A DNA stretch of 64,000 nt from Pacificispira sp002696645 (GCF_048892425.1 NZ_JBLZHU010000009.1:137614-201613), one strand, 5' to 3'; positions 16,885-25,810 are shown, counted from the stretch's first letter. Notes: a model not told the origin generated them from the letters alone. Numbers and translations are program-made.

Positions 16885-18906
16885 TTACAGCCGCTTTAAC
16901 GCCGCTGTTACCACCGCATCTGCGGTTATCCCAAAATGCTGATACAACTCTTCTGCCGGGCCGGAAGCCCCAAAGCCTGTCATGCCGATGAATTCACCAT
17001 CGATGCCAAGATATTTGTCCCAGCCCTGGCGGATGGCTGCTTCGATGCCGATGCGGATCGCGCCATAGCCCAGCACGCTGTCGCGATAGCTTCGGTCCTG
17101 TGCATCGAACAGTTCAAAGCACGGCATTGAGACAACCGCGGTCCCAACCCCTTTGGCTTCCAGCGCATCCCGGGCGGCAATCGCGATTTCCACTTCGGAT
17201 CCGGTGGCGATCAGGGTCACCTGACGCGGGCCACAGGCGGCTTCGAACATGACATATCCGCCACGGGCACACAGATTTTCATCCTGCGGCAAGGTGCGGA
17301 TCGTCGGCAGTCCCTGACGGGTCAGCGCCAGAATGGACGGTGTTTTCTTGGTATTCAGCGCCAGGGCCCAGCATTCGGCTGTTTCCACCGCATCGCACGG
17401 GCGGAAGACATTCAGATTGGGAATGGCGCGCAGGGCGGCCAGATGTTCGACTGGCTGATGCGTTGGTCCATCTTCACCCAGGCCGATGGAATCATGGGTC
17501 ATGACATAGGCAACCCGCAGGCCCATCAAGGCGGACAGGCGGATTGACGGGCGGCAATAATCAGTAAACACCATGAAGGTGCCACCATAGGGAATAATAC
17601 CCCCATGCAGCGCCATTCCATTCATGATGGCCGCCATGGCATGTTCGCGCACACCATAATAGATATAGCGACCGGAGAAATCCTCCGCCGAAACCGGTGT
17701 CGTCGCCGGGGTCTTTGTATTGTTTGACCCGGTCAGATCCGCAGACCCACCGACCATTTCAGGAATGCTGGCGGTCAAAACTTCCAGTGCCTTTTGAGAG
17801 GAGGTACGGGTTGCCAGTTTTGGCGCGTCTTCGGACAGTTTCTTTTTGTATTTGGTCAGGGCGACTTCCCAGCCATCGGGCAGGTCGCCTGCCATGGCCC
17901 GCAGGAAGGTCTTGCGTTTGGCAGCATCGGTCTTTCCAAGGGTCGCATCCCAAGCTTTGCGGGCCTTTGCGCCCCGTGCGCCAATCTTGCGCCATTCCTT
18001 CAGAATATCGTCTGGAATGTCATAGGGGGCATGGTCCCAGCCCAGCGCGGCGCGGGTTCCGGTGATTTCATCCTTGCCCAGGGGCGCGCCATGACTGCCC
18101 GCCGTGCCGGCCTTCTTCGGTGCACCATAACCAATCGTCGTTTTACAGGCGATCAGGGAGGGTTTGTTGGATCGCCTGGCAGCGCGGATGGCCTTTTCAA
18201 CCGCGGCGGCGTCATGACCATCGACGCTGCGCACATCCCATCCGCTGGCCTTGAAGCGCGCGGCCTGATCGTCAGAAACCGACAGGGATGTCGGACCATC
18301 GATGGAAATGCCATTGTCATCGAACAGGACGATCAGCTTGGACAGTTTCAGATGACCGGCAAGAGAGATTGCTTCGTGGCTGATCCCTTCCATCAGGCAT
18401 CCATCGCCCGCGATGGCATAGGTGTAATGATCTACCAGGTCTGACCCATATTGTGCTGCGGTCAGCTTTTCCGCCATGGCCATACCAACGGCATTGGCCA
18501 GACCCTGGCCCAGGGGCCCGGTGGTGGTTTCAATGCCAGATGCGTGACCATATTCCGGGTGACCAGCGGTCTTTGCCCCCAATTGGCGGAAGTTCTTCAG
18601 ATCATCCAGGCTCATATCCTCATAGCCGGTCAGATACAGCAGCGCATACAGCAGCATGGATCCATGCCCGGCCGACAGGACGAAACGATCCCGGTCGGGC
18701 CAGTTGGGTGCCTTGGGATCAAATTTCAGGAATTTGCTGAACAACACCGTCGCAACATCTGCCATGCCCATCGGCATTCCGGGATGGCCGGAATTTGCGC
18801 GCTCTACACTGTCCATCGCAAGCGCCCGGATGGCATTGGCCATGGGGGAGATTGTCGGGGTCTGTTTGGCTTTCTGGGCGGTGGTCGTGTTTTGTGCTGT
18901 TGGCAT
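16885..18906 (-). CDS. tkt: Transketolase
   Basis: A thiamine-diphosphate enzyme that moves two-carbon units between sugar phosphates in the pentose phosphate and Calvin-type pathways. The open frame extends upstream to 19470, but that part lies over genes on the other strand; the start MPTAQNTTTAQKAKQT at 18906 gives 673 residues, normal for the family. Features: MANAIRALAMDSVERANSGH near the N-terminus, the ThDP-binding GDGCLMEG-type motif (AIAGDGCLMEGIS), GEDGPTHQPVEHLAALRAIP and the C-terminal domain ending near ALKRL. First gene of the tkt-gap operon; divergent from zauP-zapA. Confidence 0.95.
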   Translation of the reverse strand: MPTAQNTTTAQKAKQTPTISPMANAIRALAMDSVERANSGHPGMPMGMADVATVLFSKFLKFDPKAPNWPDRDRFVLSAGHGSMLLYALLYLTGYEDMSLDDLKNFRQLGAKTAGHPEYGHASGIETTTGPLGQGLANAVGMAMAEKLTAAQYGSDLVDHYTYAIAGDGCLMEGISHEAISLAGHLKLSKLIVLFDDNGISIDGPTSLSVSDDQAARFKASGWDVRSVDGHDAAAVEKAIRAARRSNKPSLIACKTTIGYGAPKKAGTAGSHGAPLGKDEITGTRAALGWDHAPYDIPDDILKEWRKIGARGAKARKAWDATLGKTDAAKRKTFLRAMAGDLPDGWEVALTKYKKKLSEDAPKLATRTSSQKALEVLTASIPEMVGGSADLTGSNNTKTPATTPVSAEDFSGRYIYYGVREHAMAAIMNGMALHGGIIPYGGTFMVFTDYCRPSIRLSALMGLRVAYVMTHDSIGLGEDGPTHQPVEHLAALRAIPNLNVFRPCDAVETAECWALALNTKKTPSILALTRQGLPTIRTLPQDENLCARGGYVMFEAACGPRQVTLIATGSEVEIAIAARDALEAKGVGTAVVSMPCFELFDAQDRSYRDSVLGYGAIRIGIEAAIRQGWDKYLGIDGEFIGMTGFGASGPAEELYQHFGITADAVVTAALKRL

Positions 18907-19092
18907 ATCGCGTGCTCGTGTCCTAGCATGAGGGGCGGGAAGCGGCGGCAACATGCCCAGACCGGCCCATCGGGTCAACCGATTCGTGGCGGAAATCTGC
19001 ATCAAACCGCCTTTGCGGCGCAGTTGACGGTCTGCTAAGAGATAGCCTAGGGTCCAACAGCGACCGTGCAGGTTTGAACAAAGGTTATTTTT

Positions 19093-19371
19093 ATGAGTGA
19101 TAAAAGTCTTCCAGCGTCCCTGGAATCTGCCTTGCAGCGCCTTGAAAAGGCTTTGGAATCTCGCCCAGCCGGTCCAATGGGTGAGACTGGGGATGACGCA
19201 CAGGTCGCAGCCTTGCGCGCAGAACTGGCGGATGCCCAGGCGGAAATTGAACATTTGCGCGGGGCCTTGAACCAGGCGAATGCCAGACGGGCGGCGGCGT
19301 TGAAAAAAGTCGATCATGCGGTCGGGCAGGTGGATGATCTGTTGGCTGGTATTGAGCCAAAGGCAGGATAG
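19093..19371 (+). CDS. ZauP-like coiled-coil protein (DUF4164) upstream of ZapA
   Basis: A 92-residue, almost wholly helical protein: LPASLESALQRLEKALESR, then AALRAELADAQAEIEHLRGAL and RRAAALKKVDHAVGQVDDLL, with heptad spacing of Leu/Ala and no membrane segment. It ends six bases before zapA. In Caulobacter the coiled-coil protein ZauP is encoded with ZapA and the pair focuses the FtsZ ring; length, coiled coil and position match, so the same role is inferred. Sequence alone only supports a DUF4164-like coiled coil. Confidence 0.7.
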   Translation: MSDKSLPASLESALQRLEKALESRPAGPMGETGDDAQVAALRAELADAQAEIEHLRGALNQANARRAAALKKVDHAVGQVDDLLAGIEPKAG

Positions 19372-19377
19372 GCGAAA

Positions 19378-19818
19378 ATGGCACAGGTAACGATCACGAT
19401 TAATGGCCGCCCCCATGTTGTTGGATGTGAGGATGGTCAAGAGCCGCGCCTGATGGAATTGGCGACACAATTGGACAAAGAGGTGCGCGGTATTGCAGGC
19501 GCGATGGGACAGATTGGCGATTCCAGATTGTTGGTTATTTCCGGCCTGTCCCTAGTGGATCGCCTGAATGATGTTGAATCGGAACTGGCAAAGGCGAAAA
19601 CTGACACGCCTGCACCACAGTCTGAGACGGCATCGCCCACCCCGTTCCCCGATCTTTCAGCCGATCTGGCCCAGGCAGAAGAACGCGCAAATGCGGCAGA
19701 AGAACGCGCCAAAGCCGCCGAAGCCCGCGCGGCTGAGTTGGCCCAAGCGCTTGAAGCCCAGGCGATGGCGGCAACAAAACGTATCGACGCTATTGCCGCG
19801 CGGCTGCAAGAAGCCTAA
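19378..19818 (+). CDS. zapA: Cell division protein ZapA
   Basis: A 146-residue protein. Residues 1-60 are the ZapA globular head: VTITINGRPHVVGCEDGQEP, then LMELATQLDKEVRGIAGAMGQIGDSRLLVISGLSLVDRL-type sequence. A linker rich in Thr/Pro follows, and the C-terminal 60 residues repeat EERANAAEERAKAAEARAAE, a long Ala/Glu coiled coil. ZapA binds FtsZ and bundles protofilaments at the division site. The extended coiled coil is typical of alphaproteobacterial ZapA. It is co-transcribed with the upstream ZauP-like gene and lies just before the probable 6S RNA. Confidence 0.9.
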   Translation: MAQVTITINGRPHVVGCEDGQEPRLMELATQLDKEVRGIAGAMGQIGDSRLLVISGLSLVDRLNDVESELAKAKTDTPAPQSETASPTPFPDLSADLAQAEERANAAEERAKAAEARAAELAQALEAQAMAATKRIDAIAARLQEA

Positions 19819-19854
19819 ATATCACTCGGGCGCGCTCTGTACCGCGCGTGGAGT

Positions 19855-19995
19855 CGATATTGTGTCCCGGGGGCTATAATCTCCTCTTGGGAGCTGCCTC
19901 TGCTGGGATCTTGGTCTCAGTATTGCGGCGCCCACCTACACTTGTAGGCTCCAGAGGAACAAAGAGTCGGCCACGGCGGCCGCGGACGCGCCCAC
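19855..19995 (+). ncRNA. ssrS: 6S RNA
   Basis: The gap between zapA and fau (5-formyl-THF cyclo-ligase) is the conserved site of 6S RNA in proteobacteria. The stretch can fold as an irregular rod: GTGTCC (19862-19867) with GGACGC (19984-19989) as the closing stem, CCTCTG with CAGAGG further in, and CCTAC/GTAGG as an internal hairpin, leaving a central open region. 6S RNA mimics an open promoter and sequesters sigma-70 RNA polymerase in stationary phase. Exact ends are not determinable by eye. Confidence 0.7.
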
Positions 19996-20067
19996 CTGTT
20001 TCGGTTTACCTGTATCTATCGCGGATTGCTTGACTGCCGCATTTTTTGGAATTGGATTGGCATTCTT

Positions 20068-20685
20068 ATGGCCCGACCGGCACTTGTTGAGACGGAAGAA
20101 CTGGTCGCGGCAAAAGTTCTGGCGCGCAAGCAGGCCATGGCCGCCCGGAAAGTGGCAAAAGCCGATGCCGGGTCGGATGCGGGCCAAAAACTGGCGGACC
20201 ATTTTCAAACTTTAATCTCTCCACCTGCGGGCACGATTATCTCTGGCTTTCTGTCAATTGGCAGCGAAGTTGATGTCGCGCCCACTTTGAGTGCGATGGC
20301 TGGGCGCGGATGTCAGATCTGCCTGCCCTGTGTCATTGCGCCCAGGACCCCTTTGGTCTTTCGCTTATGGAAGCAGGGGGATGCGTTGATCGAAGAATCT
20401 TTTGGCACCCGCGCCCCGGCCGCGACCGCGGCAGAGGTACAGCCCGATATTCTGATCGTGCCCTTGCTGTCGTTTGACCGCGCAGGATATCGCCTGGGCT
20501 ATGGCGGTGGATTTTATGATCGCACGCTGGAGATGCTGCGCAAGACCAAGCCTGTCCTGGCGGTTGGTGTTGCCTATTCCGGGCAACAGGTTGATGCCGT
20601 GCTGCGCGGCCCCTATGACCAGCCGCTGGATTGGATACTTACTGAATCAGGCGGATTTCAGCCCGATAGAGAAGGTGCTGTCTGA
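20068..20685 (+). CDS. fau: 5-formyltetrahydrofolate cyclo-ligase
   Basis: A 205-residue protein from the ATG at 20068 (MARPALVETEELVAAK); the longer frame from 20026 would run into the 6S RNA gene. Converts 5-formyl-THF to 5,10-methenyl-THF using ATP. Family features: helix with ARKQAMAARKVAKADAG (the xxRxxRxxL-like lead), GFLSIGSEVDVAP, the substrate segment DILIVPLLSFDRAGYRLGYGGGFYDRTL with the ATP-binding GYGGGFYDR signature near residue 150. The stop overlaps the start of the next gene by one base. Confidence 0.9.
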   Translation: MARPALVETEELVAAKVLARKQAMAARKVAKADAGSDAGQKLADHFQTLISPPAGTIISGFLSIGSEVDVAPTLSAMAGRGCQICLPCVIAPRTPLVFRLWKQGDALIEESFGTRAPAATAAEVQPDILIVPLLSFDRAGYRLGYGGGFYDRTLEMLRKTKPVLAVGVAYSGQQVDAVLRGPYDQPLDWILTESGGFQPDREGAV

Positions 20686-21503
20686 TGAAATTGATGTTTC
20701 TGGGCGATATTGTCGGCAAGGCGGGGCGTGATGTTGTCGTGGCAGAAGTGCCGCGCCTGCGCGAACAATTGGGGCTGGATTTCGTTGTCGCCAATGGGGA
20801 AAACGCCGCCCACGGCTTTGGCATTTCGCCAAAAATCTGTGAAGATTTATTCGATGCGGGCGTCGATGTGATTACAGGGGGCAATCACAGTTGGGATCGT
20901 CCCGAAATCCTCTCCTATATCGATGAAGAACCGCGCCTGCTGCGCCCGGCAAATTTTCCCTCCGGCACGCCGGGCAAGGGGGTCAGCCTGTTTGACAGTC
21001 GCGATGGAAAACATCGCGTGCTGGTCATCAATGTGATGTGCCGTCTGTTCATGGAACTGTTGGACAATCCCTTCGATGCCCTGGAAAAAGCCTTGCCCGA
21101 AGGCGACCCGGCGGCCGCAGGTTTTGATTGCGTCCTGGTCGATATGCATGGGGAGGCAACGTCAGAGAAATATGGCATTGGCCATTTCTGTGATGGACGC
21201 GCCAGTCTGGTTGTGGGCACCCATACCCATGTTCCAACCGGCGATGCGCATATTCTGGAACATGGCACCGGCTATCAGACCGATGCGGGCATGTGCGGCG
21301 ATTACGACAGCGTCATTGGCATGCAGAAGGAAGGGTCGCTGGACCGTTTCCTGAACCGCCTGCCCAAACCCCGTATGCAACCCGCCGAGGGGGAGGCCAC
21401 CCTGTGCGGAACGGTCATCGAAACCGATCCAAAGACCGGCCTTGCCAAACGCGTTCAGCCAATACGCATCGGCGGCAAACTCAGTCCCACCTGGCCAGGC
21501 TGA
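20685..21503 (+). CDS. TIGR00282 family metallophosphoesterase (YmdB-like)
   Basis: A 272-residue calcineurin-type phosphoesterase. Metal ligands are visible in FLGDIVGKAGRD (Asp8), VANGENAAHGFG (Asn/Glu), TGGNHSWD (Asn-His), DMHGEATSEKYG (His) and VVGTHTHVPTGDAHIL (two His). YmdB of Bacillus is a 2',3'-cyclic-nucleotide phosphodiesterase affecting biofilm and motility; the alphaproteobacterial role is not established. Translation is coupled to fau by the TGATG overlap. It converges with the reverse-strand gene ending at 21525. Confidence 0.88.
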   Translation: MKLMFLGDIVGKAGRDVVVAEVPRLREQLGLDFVVANGENAAHGFGISPKICEDLFDAGVDVITGGNHSWDRPEILSYIDEEPRLLRPANFPSGTPGKGVSLFDSRDGKHRVLVINVMCRLFMELLDNPFDALEKALPEGDPAAAGFDCVLVDMHGEATSEKYGIGHFCDGRASLVVGTHTHVPTGDAHILEHGTGYQTDAGMCGDYDSVIGMQKEGSLDRFLNRLPKPRMQPAEGEATLCGTVIETDPKTGLAKRVQPIRIGGKLSPTWPG

Positions 21504-21524
21504 AGCGCCGTTTCGTAGGATCCG

Positions 21525-22961
21525 TTAATTCGGGTTATGGGTTGCTGAAAAACCAATAGAGTCCACAATCTGCTCTGGGGTTGCAGAATGCATGAACATG
21601 AATTCCAGCAAAGTGAGCCGTCGCGTCGGGTTGGTCGAAATCTCTAGAACACCCCCCTGATTGAGGAATTTCTGAAGCGGTTGACCAATCGCAGCATCCC
21701 AATTTGGCGACAGGTTAAAAGACTGTAGAATATTCACCAGAAACAGCCTCAGCGTTGGCTTACCATCCAAAATCTTTGGGGCCTCCCATGGCGTCTTGTT
21801 TTCTGCCCGGATCGACATGCCCCCAATCTCAACCCGCATGGTATCATTCTCATTTGGGGTCTGATCCTCTTTCAGTGCATTAAAGACACTGACAACGTTG
21901 CGGATATCGAATTCCACATCAATCTGTGTTTCAAGCCATGAATCATAGGACGAATTTAACAGGCTCAGGCGATCCTGTTGTGTATCCAAAGCATATGAAA
22001 AGCTGCCTTTGCTTATGACGTTGTCTGGCAGGTCCACATGAATTTGCGATCCGACGCTGTTTAACAGATCCCGCCGGATATCGTCCGTAATCGGTGTGTT
22101 TAGATTGTCATACGTGGCGGTCAAGGCGGTTGGTATGCCGTCGCTATAGACGATATCAGAAATCGTAAAACCGCCGAGACCCATTTGTGGCTGTCCGTCA
22201 GGTGTGGCGATCAGGTCAGACACTTCAATACGCTGCAGATGCAGGGCTTTGATGACGTCCCTGGCGGATGGCTCCCAACGCTCGTCCTGTTCCATTCGTT
22301 GCGTCAGTTTCATGGTTTCACCAGCATTCAGGCCATTCAATAGGATTTCGCCGATCGTCACTGTGGCGCCGTCAACCGCTATTGAGAGATCCCTGAGTGC
22401 GGTCTCTCCAATCATGCCGTTGTGAATGTCCGAAAGCTGAATCTGAGCAATGGGAATATCAATGCCTTCCTCTGTATCTTTTAGTGTCACCGCTTCCATC
22501 AACAGGGTGTCGGCTGAAACCTGATTAAAAATGTCGATATCGTCTGGTGTGCTGAAAGCGAAATCGGTCAAATTTCCAGTCAAATTGGATAGGGTAATAA
22601 TGCCTGCCGATGTTGTGATCGTCTCGGTCTTCGAGATCGATGAAATGTTCAGAAACTGTGCCTGTTTTACAGAATTGACCCGTGTGAGCAGCAGGAAACT
22701 GTCAACTGTAACCTCAGCGCGCTGTATCGTGGTGGTTTCATCTTTGGTATCGAAGGATAGGCCATGTATGATGATTTCAGATGTCAGCGGTCTTGCTTCC
22801 AAAGTCTGATACGAGAATGTCGCATCTGGATGTCGCGCATTTTCCACCGTGACCCAATTGGCGATCTGGTCTTCGACATAGTTTGTGTACAGCGGGTAGG
22901 CTGCGGCTGCGCCGCCAACGAGAATGATCAGCGACAAAACGAAAATCACAAAATTTTTCAT
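21525..22961 (-). CDS. Membrane-anchored hypothetical protein, AsmA/YdgA-like outline
   Basis: The start MKNFVIFVLSLIILVGG (22961) gives 478 residues; a Met six codons upstream is possible. One N-terminal hydrophobic helix (residues about 3-22) anchors it, leaving a large periplasmic domain of mostly beta sequence with many Thr, Ile and Asp (EIIIHGLSFDTKD, VTLKDTEEGIDIPIAQIQLS). Repeated short strands and an overall low-charge beta character recall AsmA-like or DUF945 (YdgA) envelope proteins, but I cannot assign a family. It may be the last gene of a reverse-strand group with the Hpt and response-regulator genes (87 bp gap). Confidence 0.6.
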   Translation of the reverse strand: MKNFVIFVLSLIILVGGAAAAYPLYTNYVEDQIANWVTVENARHPDATFSYQTLEARPLTSEIIIHGLSFDTKDETTTIQRAEVTVDSFLLLTRVNSVKQAQFLNISSISKTETITTSAGIITLSNLTGNLTDFAFSTPDDIDIFNQVSADTLLMEAVTLKDTEEGIDIPIAQIQLSDIHNGMIGETALRDLSIAVDGATVTIGEILLNGLNAGETMKLTQRMEQDERWEPSARDVIKALHLQRIEVSDLIATPDGQPQMGLGGFTISDIVYSDGIPTALTATYDNLNTPITDDIRRDLLNSVGSQIHVDLPDNVISKGSFSYALDTQQDRLSLLNSSYDSWLETQIDVEFDIRNVVSVFNALKEDQTPNENDTMRVEIGGMSIRAENKTPWEAPKILDGKPTLRLFLVNILQSFNLSPNWDAAIGQPLQKFLNQGGVLEISTNPTRRLTLLEFMFMHSATPEQIVDSIGFSATHNPN

Positions 22962-23047
22962 GTTAAACACCTTTGGCACATGCAGGGCGACGCTGCTTAA
23001 AGCTTATGGCACGCGGATTAAATTATTAGAATAAATTTTTTAAATTT

Positions 23048-23569
23048 CTATTTATGCTTGTCCATGTATTTTTGCACAGCCAGTTCCAAACTGTCGGCGA
23101 TTTGTGCGCCAAGGGGGCCGCCTGTGCCCCGGACATTGTTTTGCAGAATGGCGCGCATGGCATTCACATGGGCCATACAGATATCAAGGGCGCCCTGATC
23201 GACTGATGTCAGGCCTTCAACAAATCGGCAGAAGGAATTGGCAATCCGGGTCATCAACGGAAAGCCGAAGCTGCCGCCCTGGCCCCGCATGTCGTGGGCC
23301 AGCTTAAACGCATCGCTCATCTGCTCGCGTCCATTCCCGACCCCTGGTTTGGCATCCAGGATCAGCTTTTCCAGGTTCTGAACATCTTCCATTGCCCAGC
23401 CTGGATAGTCATCAGACATTTTAGCTATCGCGGCCTGTGCCTTGGCCAACATTTCCGGGGTGGGACCGCCGCTGCCAGACACTTTATCTTTGATCGGATG
23501 CGGTGGTTTTATGATTTCGACTGCATCTTTATCATCATTATCATCGCCTGACTTGTCACTGGTGGTCAT
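23048..23569 (-). CDS. Hpt domain phosphotransfer protein
   Basis: A 173-residue protein from MTTSDKSGDDNDD (23569), preceded by GGAGA; an in-frame TTG lies 18 bp upstream. The first 40 residues are charged and disordered-looking. The C-terminal half holds the four-helix Hpt pattern FKLAHDMRGQGGSFGF, with His92 as the probable phosphorylated residue in the AHxxRGxGGSFGF motif. Such proteins relay phosphate between hybrid kinases and response regulators. The response regulator immediately upstream (23674-24183) is the likely partner; no histidine kinase is nearby. Confidence 0.8.
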   Translation of the reverse strand: MTTSDKSGDDNDDKDAVEIIKPPHPIKDKVSGSGGPTPEMLAKAQAAIAKMSDDYPGWAMEDVQNLEKLILDAKPGVGNGREQMSDAFKLAHDMRGQGGSFGFPLMTRIANSFCRFVEGLTSVDQGALDICMAHVNAMRAILQNNVRGTGGPLGAQIADSLELAVQKYMDKHK

Positions 23570-23673
23570 ACGAAACCCATTCTCCAATATTCTTGAACAC
23601 GTCTAAATGTGACTATTTCGCGGGATTCTGCAACCAGCTTACCGTAAATTCTTTGGTTTTCGAGGAATGCGCC

Positions 23674-24183
23674 CTAGATCGCCAGGGTGCTATCCTGTGG
23701 CGATCCCTTGCGTCGATTCGCACCGCCAATATCTTGCTGACGCCGCCGTCGACTGGGCCCCAGATACCGATCTGTCTTGATAAACGGCCTGGGGTTTTCA
23801 ACAACCGACTTGATGCGGGCATATACGCCGTTCGCGGTAACGGGTTTCGCCAGAAACTCGGTAACCCCAGCATCTCTGGCTTCGACAATACGGTGCATTT
23901 CCGTGTGGCCGGTCAACATGATAATCGGGATAAAGGGATTGGGGCTGGTGGGATCCATTCGAACCGCACGGGTGAATTCCAGACCATCCATTGGCTCCAT
24001 CATCCAATCCATGAAGATAATGTCTGGTTGCCAATTCTTTAAAAGGGCCAGGGCGTCGGAACCATCCTTGCATTCCTGTATTGTGCTGACCCCGAATTGG
24101 ATCAGAATCTCCCGAACCATCACCCGCATATGGGAATTGTCTTCGGCGATCAGGACTTTCAGTCGACTAAGATTTAACGGCAT
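23674..24183 (-). CDS. CheY-like single-domain response regulator
   Basis: A 169-residue protein with one receiver domain: acidic pair Glu14/Asp15, phosphoacceptor Asp59 (IIFMDWMM), Thr91 (MLTGHT) and Lys113 (FLAKPV), all conserved. The tail after residue 125 (NPRPFIKTDRYLGPSRRRRQ) has no output domain; the sequence RPFIKTDRY.GP.RRR recurs in a group of alphaproteobacterial receivers. It probably acts by protein contact in a phosphorelay with the downstream Hpt protein, 104 bp away on the same strand. Confidence 0.88.
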   Translation of the reverse strand: MPLNLSRLKVLIAEDNSHMRVMVREILIQFGVSTIQECKDGSDALALLKNWQPDIIFMDWMMEPMDGLEFTRAVRMDPTSPNPFIPIIMLTGHTEMHRIVEARDAGVTEFLAKPVTANGVYARIKSVVENPRPFIKTDRYLGPSRRRRQQDIGGANRRKGSPQDSTLAI

Positions 24184-24293
24184 AATTTTCCATTCACAGA
24201 ATTAACTTTCCGTTATCATTATACACAATTTGAATATTTCAAATAGACTTAAATAATTGCTTTCGGTTGGCCTATGGGAACATCGCGTGGACG

Positions 24294-24425
24294 ATGAAGA
24301 TTGGGGTCGGGCACTGCGTCCCGTGTGGCCGGGATTGCAAAATCCGTTGGAAACGCCTAATCACAGGCGCAAAGTTCCGGGTCGCCTGTGACGGCGATTA
24401 TCTGGAACTGCGCATCCTTGGATAA
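24294..24425 (+). other. Possible small Cys-rich ORF or structured RNA
   Basis: In the 295-bp gap before yebC, an ATG at 24294 opens a 43-residue frame with CVPCGRDCKIRWKR and a later Cys (VACDGDYLEL), a possible metal-binding microprotein. The same DNA holds a 9-bp inverted repeat (TCACAGGCG at 24361-24369 with CGCCTGTGA) and a small GGAT/ATCC hairpin, so it could instead be a structured RNA. There is no clear Shine-Dalgarno (only GTGGAC before the ATG). I do not recognise a family. Confidence 0.3.
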
Positions 24426-24478
24426 ACAGGGTTCTGCCTCCTCATCGAAGGTGACCCATTGTATAGTATGGTGGAAGC

Positions 24479-25231
24479 ATGGCCGGTCATTCAAAATTTA
24501 AAAACATTATGTATCGCAAAGGCGCGCAGGATCGCAAACGTGCTCAGCTTTTCGCGAAATTGGGCAAGGAAATCATGGTCGCGGCCAAAATGGGCGGCAA
24601 TGGCGACCCGGATACAAATTCACGCCTGCGCCTGGCGATCCAGACCGCCAAGACGCAGTCTATGCCCAAAGATAACATAGAACGCGCGATTACAAAGGGT
24701 TTGGGCGGCGGTGAAGGCACCGATTACGAAGAAATCCGCTATGAAGGCTATGGTCCTGGCGGGGTGGCGGTCATTGTTGATGTGCTGACCGACAACCGCA
24801 ATCGCTCTGCGGCCGATATCCGCTCCATCTTCAACAAGAGTGGCGGTAATCTGGGGGAAACCGGGGCGGTGTCCTTCATGTTTGATCGCGTGGGCCAAGT
24901 GGTTTTGAGCGCAGATGCCGGAGATGCCGATACGGTTTTTGAGGCTGCGCTGGAAGCCGGTGCACAGGATGTTGTCAGTTCCGATAGCGGTCACGAGATT
25001 GTCTGTGAGATTGAAGATTTAAATGAGGTATCCAAGGCGCTGGAGGCGCGGTTTGGAGAGCCTGAAGAATCAAAAATGATCTGGAAGCCACAGACATTGA
25101 TTTTTGTTGAAGGCGACACAGCAGAATCACTGTTTAAACTGCTGGACAACTTGGATGACAATGACGACGTTCAGAATGTCTATGCCAATTATGATGTCTC
25201 TGACGAGACGATGGCGTCCCTGTCCGATTGA
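24479..25231 (+). CDS. yebC: YebC/PmpR family regulatory or translation factor
   Basis: A 250-residue protein with the YebC three-domain layout: AGHSKFKNIMYRKGAQDRKR at the N-terminus, KMGGNGDPDTNSRLRLAIQ, then the acidic domain with YEGYGPGGVAVIVDVLTDNRNR and the IFNKSGGNLGETGAVSFMFDR motif, all nearly invariant in the family. Members were described as DNA-binding regulators; recent work ties them to relief of ribosome stalling at proline-rich stretches. The tolA gene a few kb downstream encodes long proline runs, an interesting but unproven link. It lies before ruvC, the usual arrangement. Confidence 0.94.
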   Translation: MAGHSKFKNIMYRKGAQDRKRAQLFAKLGKEIMVAAKMGGNGDPDTNSRLRLAIQTAKTQSMPKDNIERAITKGLGGGEGTDYEEIRYEGYGPGGVAVIVDVLTDNRNRSAADIRSIFNKSGGNLGETGAVSFMFDRVGQVVLSADAGDADTVFEAALEAGAQDVVSSDSGHEIVCEIEDLNEVSKALEARFGEPEESKMIWKPQTLIFVEGDTAESLFKLLDNLDDNDDVQNVYANYDVSDETMASLSD

Positions 25232-25298
25232 TGGGGGTGATTGGCCGAAGGCATAGGATGACCGTCCGAACAGCAGTTTGGTAGGAGCGATTAACGCA

Positions 25299-25799
25299 AT
25301 GCGCATTCTAGGCCTCGATCCGGGGCTTCGGCATACGGGCTGGGGCATTGTGGACAGCAAGGCCGGGCATTTGCAGTTTGTGGCCTGTGGCACAATCCAT
25401 CCGCCTGCTGATGTTTCAATGGCTCAACGGCTTAAGGCCTTGCATGACGGCATCGGCCAGGTCATTCGGGAATGGACGCCCGATGAGGCAGGAGTTGAAG
25501 AAACTTTCCTGAACAAGAATCCGGGTACAACCCTGAAGCTGGGGCATGCAAGGGGCGTTGTACTATTGGTCCCAGCCTTGTTTGGGTTACCCGTTGCTGA
25601 ATACGCTGCCAAGACTGTGAAACAGGCGGTCGTAGGCACGGGTGGGGCCAGCAAGGATCAGATCGGTGTCATGGTGCGCATGCTGTTGCCGGGCTGTGAT
25701 CCGTCCGGCGAAGATGCAGCAGATGCCCTGGCTGTGGCGATCTGTCATGGACATCATGCCGATACCGGGCGGCAATGGGCCGCCGGGCGCGTTGGATAA
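25299..25799 (+). CDS. ruvC: Crossover junction endodeoxyribonuclease RuvC
   Basis: A 166-residue nuclease from MRILGLDPGLRHTGWGIV (25299); an upstream in-frame start at 25278 only adds seven residues. The RNase-H-like fold shows Asp7, the Glu pair in AGVEETFLNKNPGTTLKLG, and the C-terminal acidic group in SGEDAADALAVAICHGHH. Cuts Holliday junctions symmetrically after branch migration by RuvAB. First gene of ruvCAB, 11 bp before ruvA. Confidence 0.95.
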   Translation: MRILGLDPGLRHTGWGIVDSKAGHLQFVACGTIHPPADVSMAQRLKALHDGIGQVIREWTPDEAGVEETFLNKNPGTTLKLGHARGVVLLVPALFGLPVAEYAAKTVKQAVVGTGGASKDQIGVMVRMLLPGCDPSGEDAADALAVAICHGHHADTGRQWAAGRVG

Positions 25800-25810
25800 G
25801 GGGATAATCG

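Noticed and set aside
18907..19470. N-terminal extension of transketolase
   Set aside because: The added residues lie over the ZauP-like and ZapA genes on the other strand and are not like transketolase; the start at 18906 gives normal length.
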